DNA of 64,000 nucleotides from Streptomyces roseirectus (GTDB lineage Bacteria; Actinomycetota; Actinomycetes; Streptomycetales; Streptomycetaceae). Position numbers and translations under genes: made by a program. The DNA lies in contig NZ_CP060828.1 of NCBI RefSeq assembly GCF_014489635.1, positions 8,048,001-8,112,000 of the forward strand, given 5' to 3'. This document shows positions 45,110-56,961 of the stretch, piece by piece (within the stretch, counting starts at the first letter, position 1; every line of letters begins with the position of its first letter). The notes under the pieces are model-generated. The model saw only the letters and a program-made list of their open reading frames with translations. It made no database searches and was not told the origin of the DNA.

Positions 45110-45949
45110 ATGCCGATCGATCTGCGCGCGGAACTCGAACCCAGTGTCACCCGCCGTCTCGACCACCACCTGACGGCCGCCCGGGAGTGGATGCCCCACG
45201 ACCCCGTCCCCTGGTCCCTCAGCTGGGACTTCGACAGCTCCCCCTGGCACCCCGGGCAGTCCCGCCTCACCGGGCCCGCCCGCACGGTCCTCACGCTCCT
45301 GCTCGCCGCCGAGGAGGACCTGCCCCGCCGCCACGCGGCCCTCGCCGCCGTCTGCGGCGACCGGGGCGCCTGGGCGCGCTGGCTGCACCGCTGGACCGCC
45401 GAGCGGCAGCGCCACGGACTCGCCCTGCGCGACTACCTCCTCACCACCCGCGCCGCCGACCCCGTGGAACTGGAGCGGGCCCGGCTGGCGGCGCTCGGCG
45501 CGGTCCGCGAGGAACCCGTGCGCGACCTCGCCCGCACCCTCGCGCACCTCACCGTCCAGGAGACGTCCGCGGCCGTCCTCTACCGGTCCGTCCCCGGCGT
45601 CCCCGACTGCGGGGCGCGGCTGCTGGACCTCGTCGCCGGCGACAAGGAACTCCACGCCGCCTTCCACCGTTCACTCCTCGACGACGCCCTCCTGATCGAC
45701 CCCTCCCGCACCGTCGCCGCGATCTGCGCGGAACTCCTCACCTTCGGCCCGCCCGCCTCCGGCGTCCACGACCTGCGCCGCCACCTCGACCTCGTCCTCC
45801 ACCCCCTCCTCGCCCACTGGCGCCTGACCGAGCTGACCGGCCTCGACGCCGACGCCGTACGCGGTCTCGACGCGCTCGGCGCCCTGCTCGACGGCGTCCG
45901 CCTCCCCGCGCCCGCCGCGCCGCCCCTCACCGTCGGCGGCCTGCTGTGA
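45110..45949 (+). CDS. acyl-ACP desaturase homologue with degenerate diiron site
   Basis: 279 residues of the ferritin-like stearoyl-ACP desaturase family: EWMPHDPVPWSL, the AEEDLPRRH first-Glu region, HRWTAERQRHGLALRDYLLT and VAGDKELHAAFHRSLLDDAL. In active enzymes the two EExRH/DExxH motifs supply Glu ligands three residues before each His. Here these positions are Arg (ERQRH) and Lys (DKELH), so the diiron centre is probably not formed. It may be a scaffold, carrier or inactive relic. Its stop overlaps the start of the GNAT gene. Location beside the butyrolactone genes suggests a signalling-linked role. Confidence 0.75.
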   Translation: MPIDLRAELEPSVTRRLDHHLTAAREWMPHDPVPWSLSWDFDSSPWHPGQSRLTGPARTVLTLLLAAEEDLPRRHAALAAVCGDRGAWARWLHRWTAERQRHGLALRDYLLTTRAADPVELERARLAALGAVREEPVRDLARTLAHLTVQETSAAVLYRSVPGVPDCGARLLDLVAGDKELHAAFHRSLLDDALLIDPSRTVAAICAELLTFGPPASGVHDLRRHLDLVLHPLLAHWRLTELTGLDADAVRGLDALGALLDGVRLPAPAAPPLTVGGLL

Positions 45950-46428
45950 CCGTCACCGTCCGCACCGGGTACACCGCCGACTACGACGCCGTGCGCGCCC
46001 TGCACGTGCGCTGCTCGGCCGCCACCCGGGCGCGGCGCTACCACACGGGGACGCCGCAGCTGAGCCGTGAGGCGTGGGAGCGGATGAGCGGGCCCCGCGC
46101 CGGCTGCACGCTCCTCGCGACGCCGTTCGGGCTGCCCCAGCGGGTCGTCGCCGTCGGCCACCTGCTCTACGAACGCCATCCGGACGTCGCCGAGCTGGCC
46201 GTCCTCGTCGAGGACGCCTGGCAGTCCCACGGGCTGGGCGGCATCCTCTCCCGGCGGCTGTACGGCCTCGCCCACTTCATGCGCGTGCGCACGATCGTCG
46301 CCTACGTCGCCGCCGACAACATCCGCGCCCGCCGCATGGTCCAGGCCCTCGGCCGGCACAGCGGCGGGGGCGGGCCCGACGTGCGCCTGGTCTCCGACTC
46401 GGACGTCCTGGAGGCGGTCCTCACCTGA
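45946..46428 (+). CDS. GNAT-family acetyltransferase
   Basis: 160 residues. The acetyl-CoA motif is AELAVLVEDAWQSHGLGGIL, a Gly-poor variant (QSHGLG) of Q/RxxGxG/A, followed by AYVAADNIRARRMVQALG. The GTG at 45946 overlaps the desaturase-like stop, so the two are translationally coupled and probably act together. The substrate is unknown. Confidence 0.75.
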   Translation: MTVTVRTGYTADYDAVRALHVRCSAATRARRYHTGTPQLSREAWERMSGPRAGCTLLATPFGLPQRVVAVGHLLYERHPDVAELAVLVEDAWQSHGLGGILSRRLYGLAHFMRVRTIVAYVAADNIRARRMVQALGRHSGGGGPDVRLVSDSDVLEAVLT

Positions 46429-46476
46429 GAGCCCGAGGCCCCTGTCCCGAGGCTCCCGCTTTGAGGCCCGGCCGTC

Positions 46477-47112
46477 TCACCCCACCAGCGCCGCCAGCTC
46501 CCGCCCCCGTGCCAGACACCCCTCCGTGTCCCCGTCCACCCGCATCGCGGGCAGCAGCAGGCGCCACATGTCGGCCACCGCGTCCTCGACGTCCGCGCGG
46601 CGGCACAGGGCGTCCGAGACGGTGTGGGTGCCGAAGAACGCGGCGATGACGGTCCGGGCGGTGCGCGGGACGTCGAGGGCCGGGTTCAGCTCGCCGGCGT
46701 CGCGGGCCTCGGTGAGGACGTCGCCGACGGTCGCGATCCAGCCGACGAACGGCAGCGGCAGCTCCGTCGAGATCGCCTGCCGCTCGTTCCAGAGCCGGTT
46801 GCCGGCCCGGACCAGGAGGTTGTCGCGGAACTCGCGGGCCACCTCGAAGCTGAGGAGCACCAGCCGCTCCAGGGCGGTGCCCTTCCGGCGCAGGCACCCG
46901 GCGATCACCGGCGGCCAGTGCGCGAAGTGCGCCTCGACGACACTGCGCGCCAGGTCCTCCTTGCTGCCGAAGTGGAAATACAGCGCCCCGCTGGTGTACC
47001 CGCTGGAGCGGGCCACGTCGGAAATGCTCGTGCCCGCGTACCCGTACTCCTCGAAGAGCCGGGCGGCCGCCACGAGAACGGCCTTTCTGGTCGTCTCCGC
47101 GCGCTCCTGCAT
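46477..47112 (-). CDS. TetR-family regulator, gamma-butyrolactone receptor type (ScbR/ArpA-like)
   Basis: 211 residues. The N-terminal HTH (LFEEYGYAGTSISDVARSSG, then YTSGALYFHFGSKEDLAR) is the very conserved form of butyrolactone receptors. The ligand domain includes LWNERQAISTELPLPFVGWI, with the conserved Trp region of the binding pocket. ATG behind GGAGG. Divergent from an AfsA homologue, the normal arrangement for receptor and synthase. It should repress its own and the afsA promoter until a butyrolactone-type hormone binds. It could also be a pseudo-receptor; sequence alone does not decide. Confidence 0.85.
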   Translation of the reverse strand: MQERAETTRKAVLVAAARLFEEYGYAGTSISDVARSSGYTSGALYFHFGSKEDLARSVVEAHFAHWPPVIAGCLRRKGTALERLVLLSFEVAREFRDNLLVRAGNRLWNERQAISTELPLPFVGWIATVGDVLTEARDAGELNPALDVPRTARTVIAAFFGTHTVSDALCRRADVEDAVADMWRLLLPAMRVDGDTEGCLARGRELAALVG

Positions 47113-47218
47113 CCTGCGTCCTCCGGTCCTGGATGTCTCGATCGGCCTTTCAGGTGATCTATAGGCGGCGGAGGGAAAAGTCAGCACTGACACGGCCGGA
47201 CGTTGTTCTCATGATTTT
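47113..47218. promoter_or_regulatory. divergent promoter of receptor and AfsA genes
   Basis: 106 bp, AT-richer than its surroundings. It contains GTCAGCACTGAC (47180-47191), a five-base dyad, and a CCTTTCAGGTGATCTATAGG segment (47147-47166) with CCT/AGG ends. One of these may be the autoregulatory element, although neither matches the published consensus closely. Confidence 0.45.
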
Positions 47219-48178
47219 ATGTCCAATGCTCTCGCCGCCCTTTCCTCCGCCCCCGCCATCGCCCCCGCCATCGCCACCGCCGAGCCGAGGACGGCGGCCC
47301 CGACCTGGGACCGCACGGTCCCCCGCCACCTGGTGCACCGCCGCTCGGTGACGGAGGTCCTGCTCACGGACGCGCTCAGGGTCTCGGACAGCCGCTTCCT
47401 GGTCGCCGCCCAGTGGCCGCTGCGGCACTCCACGTTCCCCCACGACCCCGAGGGCCGCCACGACCCGGTGTTCGCCGTCGAGACGATCCGTCAGATCGGC
47501 CTGCTGATCCCCCGCGTGTTCCTCGGCACCCCGCCCGAGACCCGCCTGCTCATCAGGACCGTCGGCTTCGCCCTGGACCCCGCCGCCGAGCCCCGTACGG
47601 CGTTCGGCGCGAGCGACATCCTGTGCGAGGCGCACCTGTCGGACGTCCGCGAGGTCCCGGCGCGCCCGGGGCCGCTGTCCCTGTCGCTGCGCGTCGTCTT
47701 CTCCTGCGCCGGCGTCCCCTTCGGGCGCGCGCACGGACGGCTGCGCACCCTCACCCCGCGCCAGTACGACGCCCTGCGCACCGGCCGCGACCGGCAGCCG
47801 CCCCGCCCGCCCGCAGGGGAGCGGCCCGCGCCCGCCGAGGCGGGGGTGACCGGCGAGGGCGGGGTGATGGTCGCCCGCGATGCGGCCGGCGCCGTCCGCA
47901 TCGCCCCCGCCGACCTCGGCCACCCCCTCTACTTCGACCACCCCAGCGACCACGTCCCCGGCATGGTCCTCCTGGAGTCCGCCCGGCAGGCCGCGTGCCT
48001 CGCGCGCGGGCGCGCGGGACGGCTCATCGCCGCGGACCTCACGGCGACCGGGTTCACCGAGTGGACGCCGGCGGCGCGGGTCGACTGCGCGGCCGGGGAC
48101 GAGGGCTGGGGCTTCGAGGTCGTCCAGGAGGGCACGGCGACGGCGTCGGGGACGCTGAGGTTCGAAGGGGAGCGGTGA
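47219..48178 (+). CDS. AfsA/ScbA-family gamma-butyrolactone biosynthesis protein
   Basis: 319 residues with two AfsA hotdog repeats. The first includes PRHLVHRRSVTEVLLTDALR and EGRHDPVFAVETIRQIGLL, the second GHPLYFDHPSDHVPGMVLLE followed by SARQA. These are signature stretches of A-factor synthases, which condense a beta-ketoacyl-ACP with dihydroxyacetone phosphate to start butyrolactone hormone synthesis. ATG at 47219 with no visible ribosome site. Divergent from a ScbR-like receptor. No dedicated reductase (ScbB-like) is adjacent. Confidence 0.9.
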   Translation: MSNALAALSSAPAIAPAIATAEPRTAAPTWDRTVPRHLVHRRSVTEVLLTDALRVSDSRFLVAAQWPLRHSTFPHDPEGRHDPVFAVETIRQIGLLIPRVFLGTPPETRLLIRTVGFALDPAAEPRTAFGASDILCEAHLSDVREVPARPGPLSLSLRVVFSCAGVPFGRAHGRLRTLTPRQYDALRTGRDRQPPRPPAGERPAPAEAGVTGEGGVMVARDAAGAVRIAPADLGHPLYFDHPSDHVPGMVLLESARQAACLARGRAGRLIAADLTATGFTEWTPAARVDCAAGDEGWGFEVVQEGTATASGTLRFEGER

Positions 48179-48246
48179 CGGGCCCGCCCGGTGTGATCAT
48201 CGTCCACTACGCTCGGCCCCGTACTTCTCACCCCGGGAGCGTGCCC

Positions 48247-48594
48247 ATGAGTGACATCCACATCCGCGACGACCGCGAGGCGGGCCGCCTGGAGGCGCTG
48301 GACGCCGGCGGTGAACTCGTCGGCCACATCGCCTACTTCACCCTGGACGCCCCCGAGGCCGCCCTCGTCCCGGTCCACACGATCGTCGAACCGGCCCACG
48401 AGGGCCAGGGCATCGCGGGCTCCCTGGCGCGCGAGCTGTACGCCGTCGCCGCGCGCGAGGGCAAGCAGGTCGCCCCGCTCTGCCCGTACGTCGTCTCCTG
48501 GGCCGCCCGCCACCCGGACGAGGCCCCGCCCGCGAGCCCGGAGCTCCTGGGGGCGGCGAAACTCTGGCTGAAGGAGCACCCCGAGGCGCGCTAG
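48247..48594 (+). CDS. small GNAT-fold N-acetyltransferase (YjdJ type)
   Basis: 115 residues. The stretch LVPVHTIVEPAHEGQGIAGS is the acetyl-CoA motif of the short YjdJ/Gcn5-related group, followed by VAPLCPYVVSWAARHPD. These proteins are often annotated as putative acetyltransferases with unknown targets. GGGAG precedes the ATG. The racemase-like gene begins 10 bp downstream, probably co-transcribed. Confidence 0.82.
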   Translation: MSDIHIRDDREAGRLEALDAGGELVGHIAYFTLDAPEAALVPVHTIVEPAHEGQGIAGSLARELYAVAAREGKQVAPLCPYVVSWAARHPDEAPPASPELLGAAKLWLKEHPEAR

Positions 48595-48604
48595 CCTCCC
48601 CGGC

Positions 48605-49258
48605 ATGCGTCTCGCCCTCCTGCACACCTCGCCGGTCCACATCCCCGTCTTCGACGCCCTGCGTGACGAGCACCACCCGGACCTGACCCTGCGTCACCAC
48701 GTGGACGAGTCGCTGCTCGCGCGCGCCCGCGTGGAGGGGCCCGAGGCGGTCGCGCCGGCGGTGCGGGAGGCGCTGGAGCGGACGGTGGGGGAGGGGGTGG
48801 ACGCGGTGCTGTGCACGTGTTCGTCGATCGGCGGGGTCGCGGAGGAGCGGGGCGCGGACCTCGCCGTCCCGGTCGTGCGGGTGGACCGGCCGATGGCCGC
48901 CGCGGCGGTCGCCGCCGGGGCGCGGGTCGTCGTCCTCGCGGCGGTCGCCAGCACCCTCGGGCCGACCGCCGACCTGGTCCGCGAAGAGGCGGGCGGGCGC
49001 GCGGTGAGCGTGCGGACGGTGCTGGTCGAGGGCGCGTGGGAGCTGTTCGAGGCCGGGGACGCCGGGGCGTACGCGCGTGCCGTCGCGGACGCGGTGGACG
49101 CGGTGGCGGACGCCGACGCGATCGTGCTGGCGCAGGCGTCCATGGCACCGGCTCAGGAACTCGCCCGGACGGCGGTCCCGGTGTTCTCCAGCCCGCGTCC
49201 CGGACTCGACGCCGCCGCTCGGTGCGTGCGGGACGCGCGCGATGTCCGGAGCAGGTGA
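48605..49258 (+). CDS. aspartate/glutamate racemase superfamily protein
   Basis: 217 residues of the Asp/Glu/hydantoin racemase fold. The first catalytic Cys region is AVLCTCSSIGG. At the position of the second Cys the sequence is VLAQASMAPAQE, where Ser or Ala replaces it, as in several arylmalonate-decarboxylase-like or uncharacterised members. True racemase activity is therefore doubtful. It follows the small acetyltransferase closely. Function unknown. Confidence 0.75.
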   Translation: MRLALLHTSPVHIPVFDALRDEHHPDLTLRHHVDESLLARARVEGPEAVAPAVREALERTVGEGVDAVLCTCSSIGGVAEERGADLAVPVVRVDRPMAAAAVAAGARVVVLAAVASTLGPTADLVREEAGGRAVSVRTVLVEGAWELFEAGDAGAYARAVADAVDAVADADAIVLAQASMAPAQELARTAVPVFSSPRPGLDAAARCVRDARDVRSR

Positions 49259-49382
49259 GGCCAAGTGTGCTTGAAACCACAAGTACCAGACGCTCAAGAT
49301 CGACTTAGCATGGCACCCTGATCCATCCGACGACCTTCCGGGCCGCCCCAGGAGGGCCGGAGGGGCGAACGAGGCGAGGCAC

Positions 49383-50834
49383 ATGACCCCCACACCCTCC
49401 CGTCGCACCGTGCTCCAGGGCCTGGCCGCAGGCTCCGCCGTGGTCGCCTTCGACCCCGTCGCCCGCAGCTGGGCGGCGACCGCGGACCCCGGCCTCCCGC
49501 AGGTCCCCCCGCTGGACGGCACCCTGCGCACCGACGCGGCCTCCCTCGCGGCGGCGGCCGAGGACTACGGCCACATCGTCCACCGCACCCCGGCCGCCGT
49601 CCTCAGCCCCGGCTCGGTCGACGACGTCGTCAAGATGATCCGCTTCTGCAACGCCCACGGCATCAAGGTCGCCCCGCGCGGCCAGGGCCACGGCACCTAC
49701 GGCCAGGCCCAGGCGGCGGGCGGCGTGATCATCGAGACGGGCCCGCTGAACCGGATCGGGACGCCGGAGCACGGCACGGTGACGGTCGGCGCGGGCGCGC
49801 TGTGGATCGACGTCCTGCGCGCCACCCTCCAGCACGGCCTCACCCCGCCCGTGTTCACCGACTACATCGAACTCTCCGTCGGCGGCACCCTCTCGGTCGG
49901 CGGCATCGGCGGCCAGACCCACCGGCACGGCGCCCAGGTCGACAACGTCCTCGCCCTCGACGTCGTCACCGGCGCCGGCGAACTGGTGCGCTGCTCACCC
50001 GCGCGCCACGCCGACCTGTTCCACGCCGTCCTCGCGGGCCTCGGCCAGTGCGCCGTCATCGTCTCCGCGACGATCCGCCTGGTCCCGGCGCCCACCGCGC
50101 CGACGGTCCGCCACTACCTCCTGCCCTACACCGACCTCGCCGCCTTCCTCGCCGACCAGCGGACCCTCACGCGCGAGCGCCGCTTCGACTACGTCGAGGG
50201 CCAGGTCACCGCCGACAAGAACGGCGCCTTCACCGCGTACGTCCTGGAAGCGGTCGCCTACGACGCGGATGTCCCGGAGGAGACGCTGCTGGCGGGGCTC
50301 GGGTACGACCCGGCGGGCGTCCAGCGCACGACGCCGACCTACTTCGACTTCGTCAACCGGGTCGGACCGGTCGCCGAGGAGCTGAAGAAGTCCGGGGTCT
50401 GGGCGTACGCGCACCCCTGGCTGAACCTGCTGATCCCCGGCGAGCGGACCGCCGAGGTGGCCGGGGAGATCCTGGCCGGGGTCACCGCCGCCGACGTCGG
50501 CGCCGGGCTGATCCTCCTCTACCCGCTGGAGCGCGCCCGCCTGCACGCCCCGCTGCTGCCCATGCCGGACGACCCGGTTCCGTACCTGTTCGCGATCCTC
50601 GCGGCGACCCCGTCCACCGACACGGCCACCGTCGACCGCCTCCTCGCCGCGAACCGGGCGGCGTACGAGAGGACCGCGGCGGCCGGCGGCACGCAGTATC
50701 CGGTCGGCTCCATCCCGTTTCGGCCTGCGGACTGGCAGGAGCACTTCGGGGCGGCCTGGCCGCAGCTCGTGGCCGCGAAACACACCTACGACCCCCGCGG
50801 GGTCCTGGTGCCGGGGCAGGGCATCTTCGGCTGA
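49383..50834 (+). CDS. FAD-binding oxidoreductase, cytokinin-dehydrogenase-like, Tat-exported
   Basis: 483 residues. The N-terminus has a Tat signal (PSRRTVLQGLAAGSAVVAF). The FAD_binding_4 domain has VAPRGQGHGTYGQAQAAGG, whose His matches the covalent 8-alpha-histidyl FAD site of cytokinin oxidases, and GTLSVGGIGGQTHRHGAQVD. The C-terminal substrate cap ends RGVLVPGQGIF-like PRGVLVPGQGIFG. Such secreted oxidases act on cytokinins or other amines and alcohols. No partner gene is evident. Confidence 0.82.
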   Translation: MTPTPSRRTVLQGLAAGSAVVAFDPVARSWAATADPGLPQVPPLDGTLRTDAASLAAAAEDYGHIVHRTPAAVLSPGSVDDVVKMIRFCNAHGIKVAPRGQGHGTYGQAQAAGGVIIETGPLNRIGTPEHGTVTVGAGALWIDVLRATLQHGLTPPVFTDYIELSVGGTLSVGGIGGQTHRHGAQVDNVLALDVVTGAGELVRCSPARHADLFHAVLAGLGQCAVIVSATIRLVPAPTAPTVRHYLLPYTDLAAFLADQRTLTRERRFDYVEGQVTADKNGAFTAYVLEAVAYDADVPEETLLAGLGYDPAGVQRTTPTYFDFVNRVGPVAEELKKSGVWAYAHPWLNLLIPGERTAEVAGEILAGVTAADVGAGLILLYPLERARLHAPLLPMPDDPVPYLFAILAATPSTDTATVDRLLAANRAAYERTAAAGGTQYPVGSIPFRPADWQEHFGAAWPQLVAAKHTYDPRGVLVPGQGIFG

Positions 50835-50849
50835 AACACGGTGACATGA

Positions 50850-53382
<2,533 letters not shown>

Positions 53383-53610
53383 CGGCTGCTCCTCTGCGTG
53401 AGGCGGGGGCTCGGGGCCCGGCGAGGCGAACGGTCGGCTCTCATGACAACAACGATGCCCCGTCGATCTGTTCCTGTCGTCGTACCTGAGCACTCATTGC
53501 GGCCTACTACCTACGGAGTACGAAAGGCCCCGAGTCCGCCTCAAGGGTGGTGGTGCGCCGCTCCCGGACGTACCCCCGGGATCCGACCGTTCTTGGTACT
53601 ACTGCCTCTC

Positions 53611-54378
53611 GTGGACCTCGACCCCGCTCTCGCCGCCCTCCGCCCGCTCGGCGGCTTCTTCGTCCTGCGCACCCTCCTACCCCCGGCCGGAGACCCGGCG
53701 ACCGCCCCGCCGGGCCCGCTGCCGACGCTCGCGGACGCGTACGAAGGCCGGTCGTCGGATGTTTACGGAGATCCGCTGATTTTCCGTGTCCGCTCGGTCG
53801 CGGCCGGTGTCGGCGCCCCCGAGGAGCGGGTCGCCGCCTCCCTCGCCCACCAGTCCCTGGCCTCCCGCCTCTGGTCGGCGGCCCTGGGCTGCGCGGCCCT
53901 CTACGGCCGCCTCCCCGACCTCGACCCCGCCCTCCTGCGCTGGCGCCCCGACGCCTCCGCGCCGGACGACCTGTGGCTCACCGAGGTCCGCCCGGCCCCC
54001 GCCCGTGACCTCGCGGCGGCCGTCCTCGACGCCCACCTCGAACCCCTCGCCGCAGCCCTGCGCACCCGCCACGGCGTCGCCCCCGGCCTCCTGCGCGGCA
54101 ACGCCGGATCCGCCCTCGCCGGCAGCGCGCGCCAGCTCACCCTCTGGGCGCGGCAGTCCGGCCGCTCCGACGTCGCCGCCACCACCCGCGCCCTGACCTC
54201 CGAGCTCTTCGCCCACCCCCTGCTCGCCGGCACCGGCACCTTCACGAACGGCCGTTTCCGGCGCCGCAGTTGCTGCCTGTACTACCGGGTGCCCGGCGGT
54301 GGCCTGTGCGGCGACTGCTGTCTCGACGCCCTTCCCCGCGCGCCCCGTCTGGGTGACCATGAGGGAACCGGTCGCTGA
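53611..54378 (+). CDS. FhuF-like (2Fe-2S)-binding protein
   Basis: 255 residues. The C-terminus has the Cys pattern RRSCCLYYRVPGGGLCGDCC (two adjacent Cys, ten residues, then CxxC), which binds the [2Fe-2S] cluster in ferric siderophore reductases of the FhuF family. The remaining helical part (VAASLAHQSLASRLWSAALG) fits the family. GTG start at 53611. It ends 14 bp before the glycogen synthase gene, probably by chance. No siderophore genes adjoin. Confidence 0.8.
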   Translation: MDLDPALAALRPLGGFFVLRTLLPPAGDPATAPPGPLPTLADAYEGRSSDVYGDPLIFRVRSVAAGVGAPEERVAASLAHQSLASRLWSAALGCAALYGRLPDLDPALLRWRPDASAPDDLWLTEVRPAPARDLAAAVLDAHLEPLAAALRTRHGVAPGLLRGNAGSALAGSARQLTLWARQSGRSDVAATTRALTSELFAHPLLAGTGTFTNGRFRRRSCCLYYRVPGGGLCGDCCLDALPRAPRLGDHEGTGR

Positions 54379-54392
54379 GAGAGGGGCTTCGG

Positions 54393-55544
54393 TTGCGAGT
54401 GGGGCTGCTGACGCGGGAGTACCCGCCGGATGTCTACGGGGGCGCCGGTGTCCATGTCGAGTTCCTGGCACGGGAGTTGAGACCGCTCGTCGACCTCGAC
54501 GTGCACTGCTGGGGCGAGGGCCGCGCCGACGGCGTGCTGCGCCACCGCTCCTGGTCCGCGCTGGACGGCGCGAACGACGCGCTGCGCACGTTCTCCGTCG
54601 ACCTCGCCATGGCCGCCGCCCTCGAAGGGCGCGACCTCGTCCACTCCCACACCTGGTACGCGAACCTCGCGGGCCACTTCGCGAAACTCCTGCACGGCGT
54701 GCCGCACGTGATGACCGCGCACTCCCTGGAACCCCTGCGCCCCTGGAAGGCCGAGCAACTGGGCGGCGGCTACGCCCTGTCGAGCTGGGCCGAGCGCACC
54801 GCGATCGAGTCCGCCGACGCGGTCGTCGCCGTCTCCGGGGCGATGCGCGAGGACATCCTCGCCTGCTACCCGGCGCTCGACCCCGCGCGCGTGCGCGTCG
54901 TCCACAACGGCATCGACACCGGCCTGTACCGCCCCGACCACGGCACCGAGGCCCTGCTGCGCGCGGGCCTTGACCCCGACCGGCCCTACGTGCTGTTCGT
55001 CGGCCGCATCACCCGCCAGAAGGGCGTGCCCCACCTCCTGCGCGCCGTCCGGGACGTCGACCCGCGCGCCCAGGTCGTGCTGTGCGCGGGCGCCCCCGAC
55101 ACCCCCGAGATCGACCGCGAATTCCGGGAGCTGTACGAGGAGTTGAGCGGCGTCCGGGACGGGGTGCACTGGATCCCGAAGATGCTGCCGCGCCCCGAGG
55201 TCATCCAACTCCTCACCCACGCCGCCGTGTTCGTGTGCCCCTCGGTCTACGAGCCGCTGGGCATCGTCAACCTGGAGGCGATGGCGTGCGGGACGCCGGT
55301 CGTCGCCTCGCGCGTGGGCGGGATCCCCGAGGTCGTCGACGACGGCGTCACGGGCCTGCTGGTCGACGTGGACGGGGAGTTCGAGGCCGGGCTCGCCCGC
55401 GCGATCGACTCCGTGCTCGCCGATCCGGCCGCCGCGCGGCGGATGGGGGAGGCCGGACGGGCCCGCGCGGTGGGGGAGTTCGGGTGGGACGCGGTGGCCC
55501 GGCGCACTGTCGCGCTCTACGCGGAGATCCTTCGACAGGGTTGA
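54393..55544 (+). CDS. glgA: glycogen synthase-like glycosyltransferase (GlgA/GlgM, GT4)
   Basis: 383 residues of the GT-B fold: [49 protein letters not shown] and the nucleotide-site [19 protein letters not shown] with the two Glu of the EX7E motif. This short actinobacterial GlgA clade includes GlgM, which makes alpha-maltose-1-phosphate from ADP-glucose and glucose-1-phosphate. TTG start at 54393 behind GAGGGG. It lies directly upstream of glgC on the same strand, which supplies its ADP-glucose. Confidence 0.92.
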   Translation: MRVGLLTREYPPDVYGGAGVHVEFLARELRPLVDLDVHCWGEGRADGVLRHRSWSALDGANDALRTFSVDLAMAAALEGRDLVHSHTWYANLAGHFAKLLHGVPHVMTAHSLEPLRPWKAEQLGGGYALSSWAERTAIESADAVVAVSGAMREDILACYPALDPARVRVVHNGIDTGLYRPDHGTEALLRAGLDPDRPYVLFVGRITRQKGVPHLLRAVRDVDPRAQVVLCAGAPDTPEIDREFRELYEELSGVRDGVHWIPKMLPRPEVIQLLTHAAVFVCPSVYEPLGIVNLEAMACGTPVVASRVGGIPEVVDDGVTGLLVDVDGEFEAGLARAIDSVLADPAAARRMGEAGRARAVGEFGWDAVARRTVALYAEILRQG

Positions 55545-55596
55545 GGCGCCTCGCGCGGGGGCAGTGAAGGGGCACCCACAGGTGAGGGGAGCGGCT

Positions 55597-56817
55597 ATGC
55601 GTCGTGGCGGACCTTCGGTGCTCGGGATCGTGCTGGCTGGCGGTGAGGGCAAGAGGCTGATGCCCCTGACCACGGACCGGGCGAAACCCGCGGTGACCTT
55701 CGGCGGGACCTACCGGCTGGTGGACTTCGTCCTGTCGAACCTCGTCAACGCCGACATCCTGCGCATCTGCGTGCTGACGCAGTACAAGTCGCACTCGCTG
55801 GACCGGCACATCACCACCACCTGGCGGATGTCGAGCCTGCTCGGCAACTACGTCACCCCGGTCCCCGCGCAGCAGCGGCTCGGGCCCCGCTGGTACCTGG
55901 GCAGCGCGGACGCCCTGCTCCAGTCGCTGAACCTCGTGCACGACGAACGGCCCGAGTATGTCGCGGTGTTCGGTGCGGACCACGTCTACCGGATGGACCC
56001 CCGGCAGATGCTCGCGCAGCACATGGAGAGCGGCGCGGGCGTCACCGTCGCCGGGATCCGCGTCCCGCGCGCGGAGTCCTCGTCGTTCGGGGTGATCACG
56101 CCGGGCAGCGACGGGCAGGTCGTCGAGCGGTTCCTGGAGAAGCCGGCCGACCCGCCCGGCCTCGCGGACGACCCCGACAGCGTGTTCGCCTCCATGGGCA
56201 ACTACCTGTTCACCACCAAGACCCTCATCGAGGCGCTGCAGCGCGACGCCGAGGACGAGTCCTCCGTCCACGACATGGGCGGCTCGATCCTGCCGCAGCT
56301 CACCGCGCGCGGGGAGGCGTACCTGTACGACTTCAGCCAGAACCACGTGCCCGGCGAGACCAGCCGGGACCGGGGGTACTGGCGGGACGTCGGGACGCTG
56401 GACGCGTACTACGACGCGCACATGGACCTCATCGCCGAGCGGCCCGCGTTCAACCTCTTCAACCGCAGCTGGCCGATCTACACGCACTCCGGCCAGCTCT
56501 CGCCGGCGCGGTTCAACGCGGGCGGGATGGCCAGCGAGTCGATCATCAGCGCCGGGTGCCTGATACGCGGGCAGGTCACGCGGTCCGTGCTGTCGCCGGG
56601 CGTCGTGGTCGATCCCGGGGCGGTCGTGCAGGGGGCGGTGCTGCACGACAACGTGCGCATCGGGCGGGGCGCGGTGGTGCGGGGCGCGGTGCTCGACAAG
56701 AACACGGAGGTCCCGCCGGGGGCGACGATCGGGGTGAACCCGGAGCGGGACGGGGAGCTGTACACGGTGTCGAAGAACGGGGTGATCGCGCTGGGGAAGG
56801 GGCAGATCGTGAGCTGA
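55597..56817 (+). CDS. glgC: glucose-1-phosphate adenylyltransferase
   Basis: 406 residues. The nucleotidyltransferase signature is [20 protein letters not shown], followed by [46 protein letters not shown] and the C-terminal left-handed beta-helix ([20 protein letters not shown]). It makes ADP-glucose from ATP and glucose-1-phosphate for glycogen and trehalose-pathway use. ATG behind GAGGGGA. Paired with glgA 53 bp upstream. Confidence 0.97.
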   Translation: MRRGGPSVLGIVLAGGEGKRLMPLTTDRAKPAVTFGGTYRLVDFVLSNLVNADILRICVLTQYKSHSLDRHITTTWRMSSLLGNYVTPVPAQQRLGPRWYLGSADALLQSLNLVHDERPEYVAVFGADHVYRMDPRQMLAQHMESGAGVTVAGIRVPRAESSSFGVITPGSDGQVVERFLEKPADPPGLADDPDSVFASMGNYLFTTKTLIEALQRDAEDESSVHDMGGSILPQLTARGEAYLYDFSQNHVPGETSRDRGYWRDVGTLDAYYDAHMDLIAERPAFNLFNRSWPIYTHSGQLSPARFNAGGMASESIISAGCLIRGQVTRSVLSPGVVVDPGAVVQGAVLHDNVRIGRGAVVRGAVLDKNTEVPPGATIGVNPERDGELYTVSKNGVIALGKGQIVS

Positions 56818-56961
56818 GGGGTGGGCGGGACGGGGGCGCGGGGCGGGGCCGGAGCGGTGACTTAATCCGTTGTTAACTGAGCGTAGCTTGATCGTACTTG
56901 ACCGTAATCGCTCGAACGGGTTTGACTGCTGCTCCACCCGTCGCCGACGCGAGGCAAGCCT

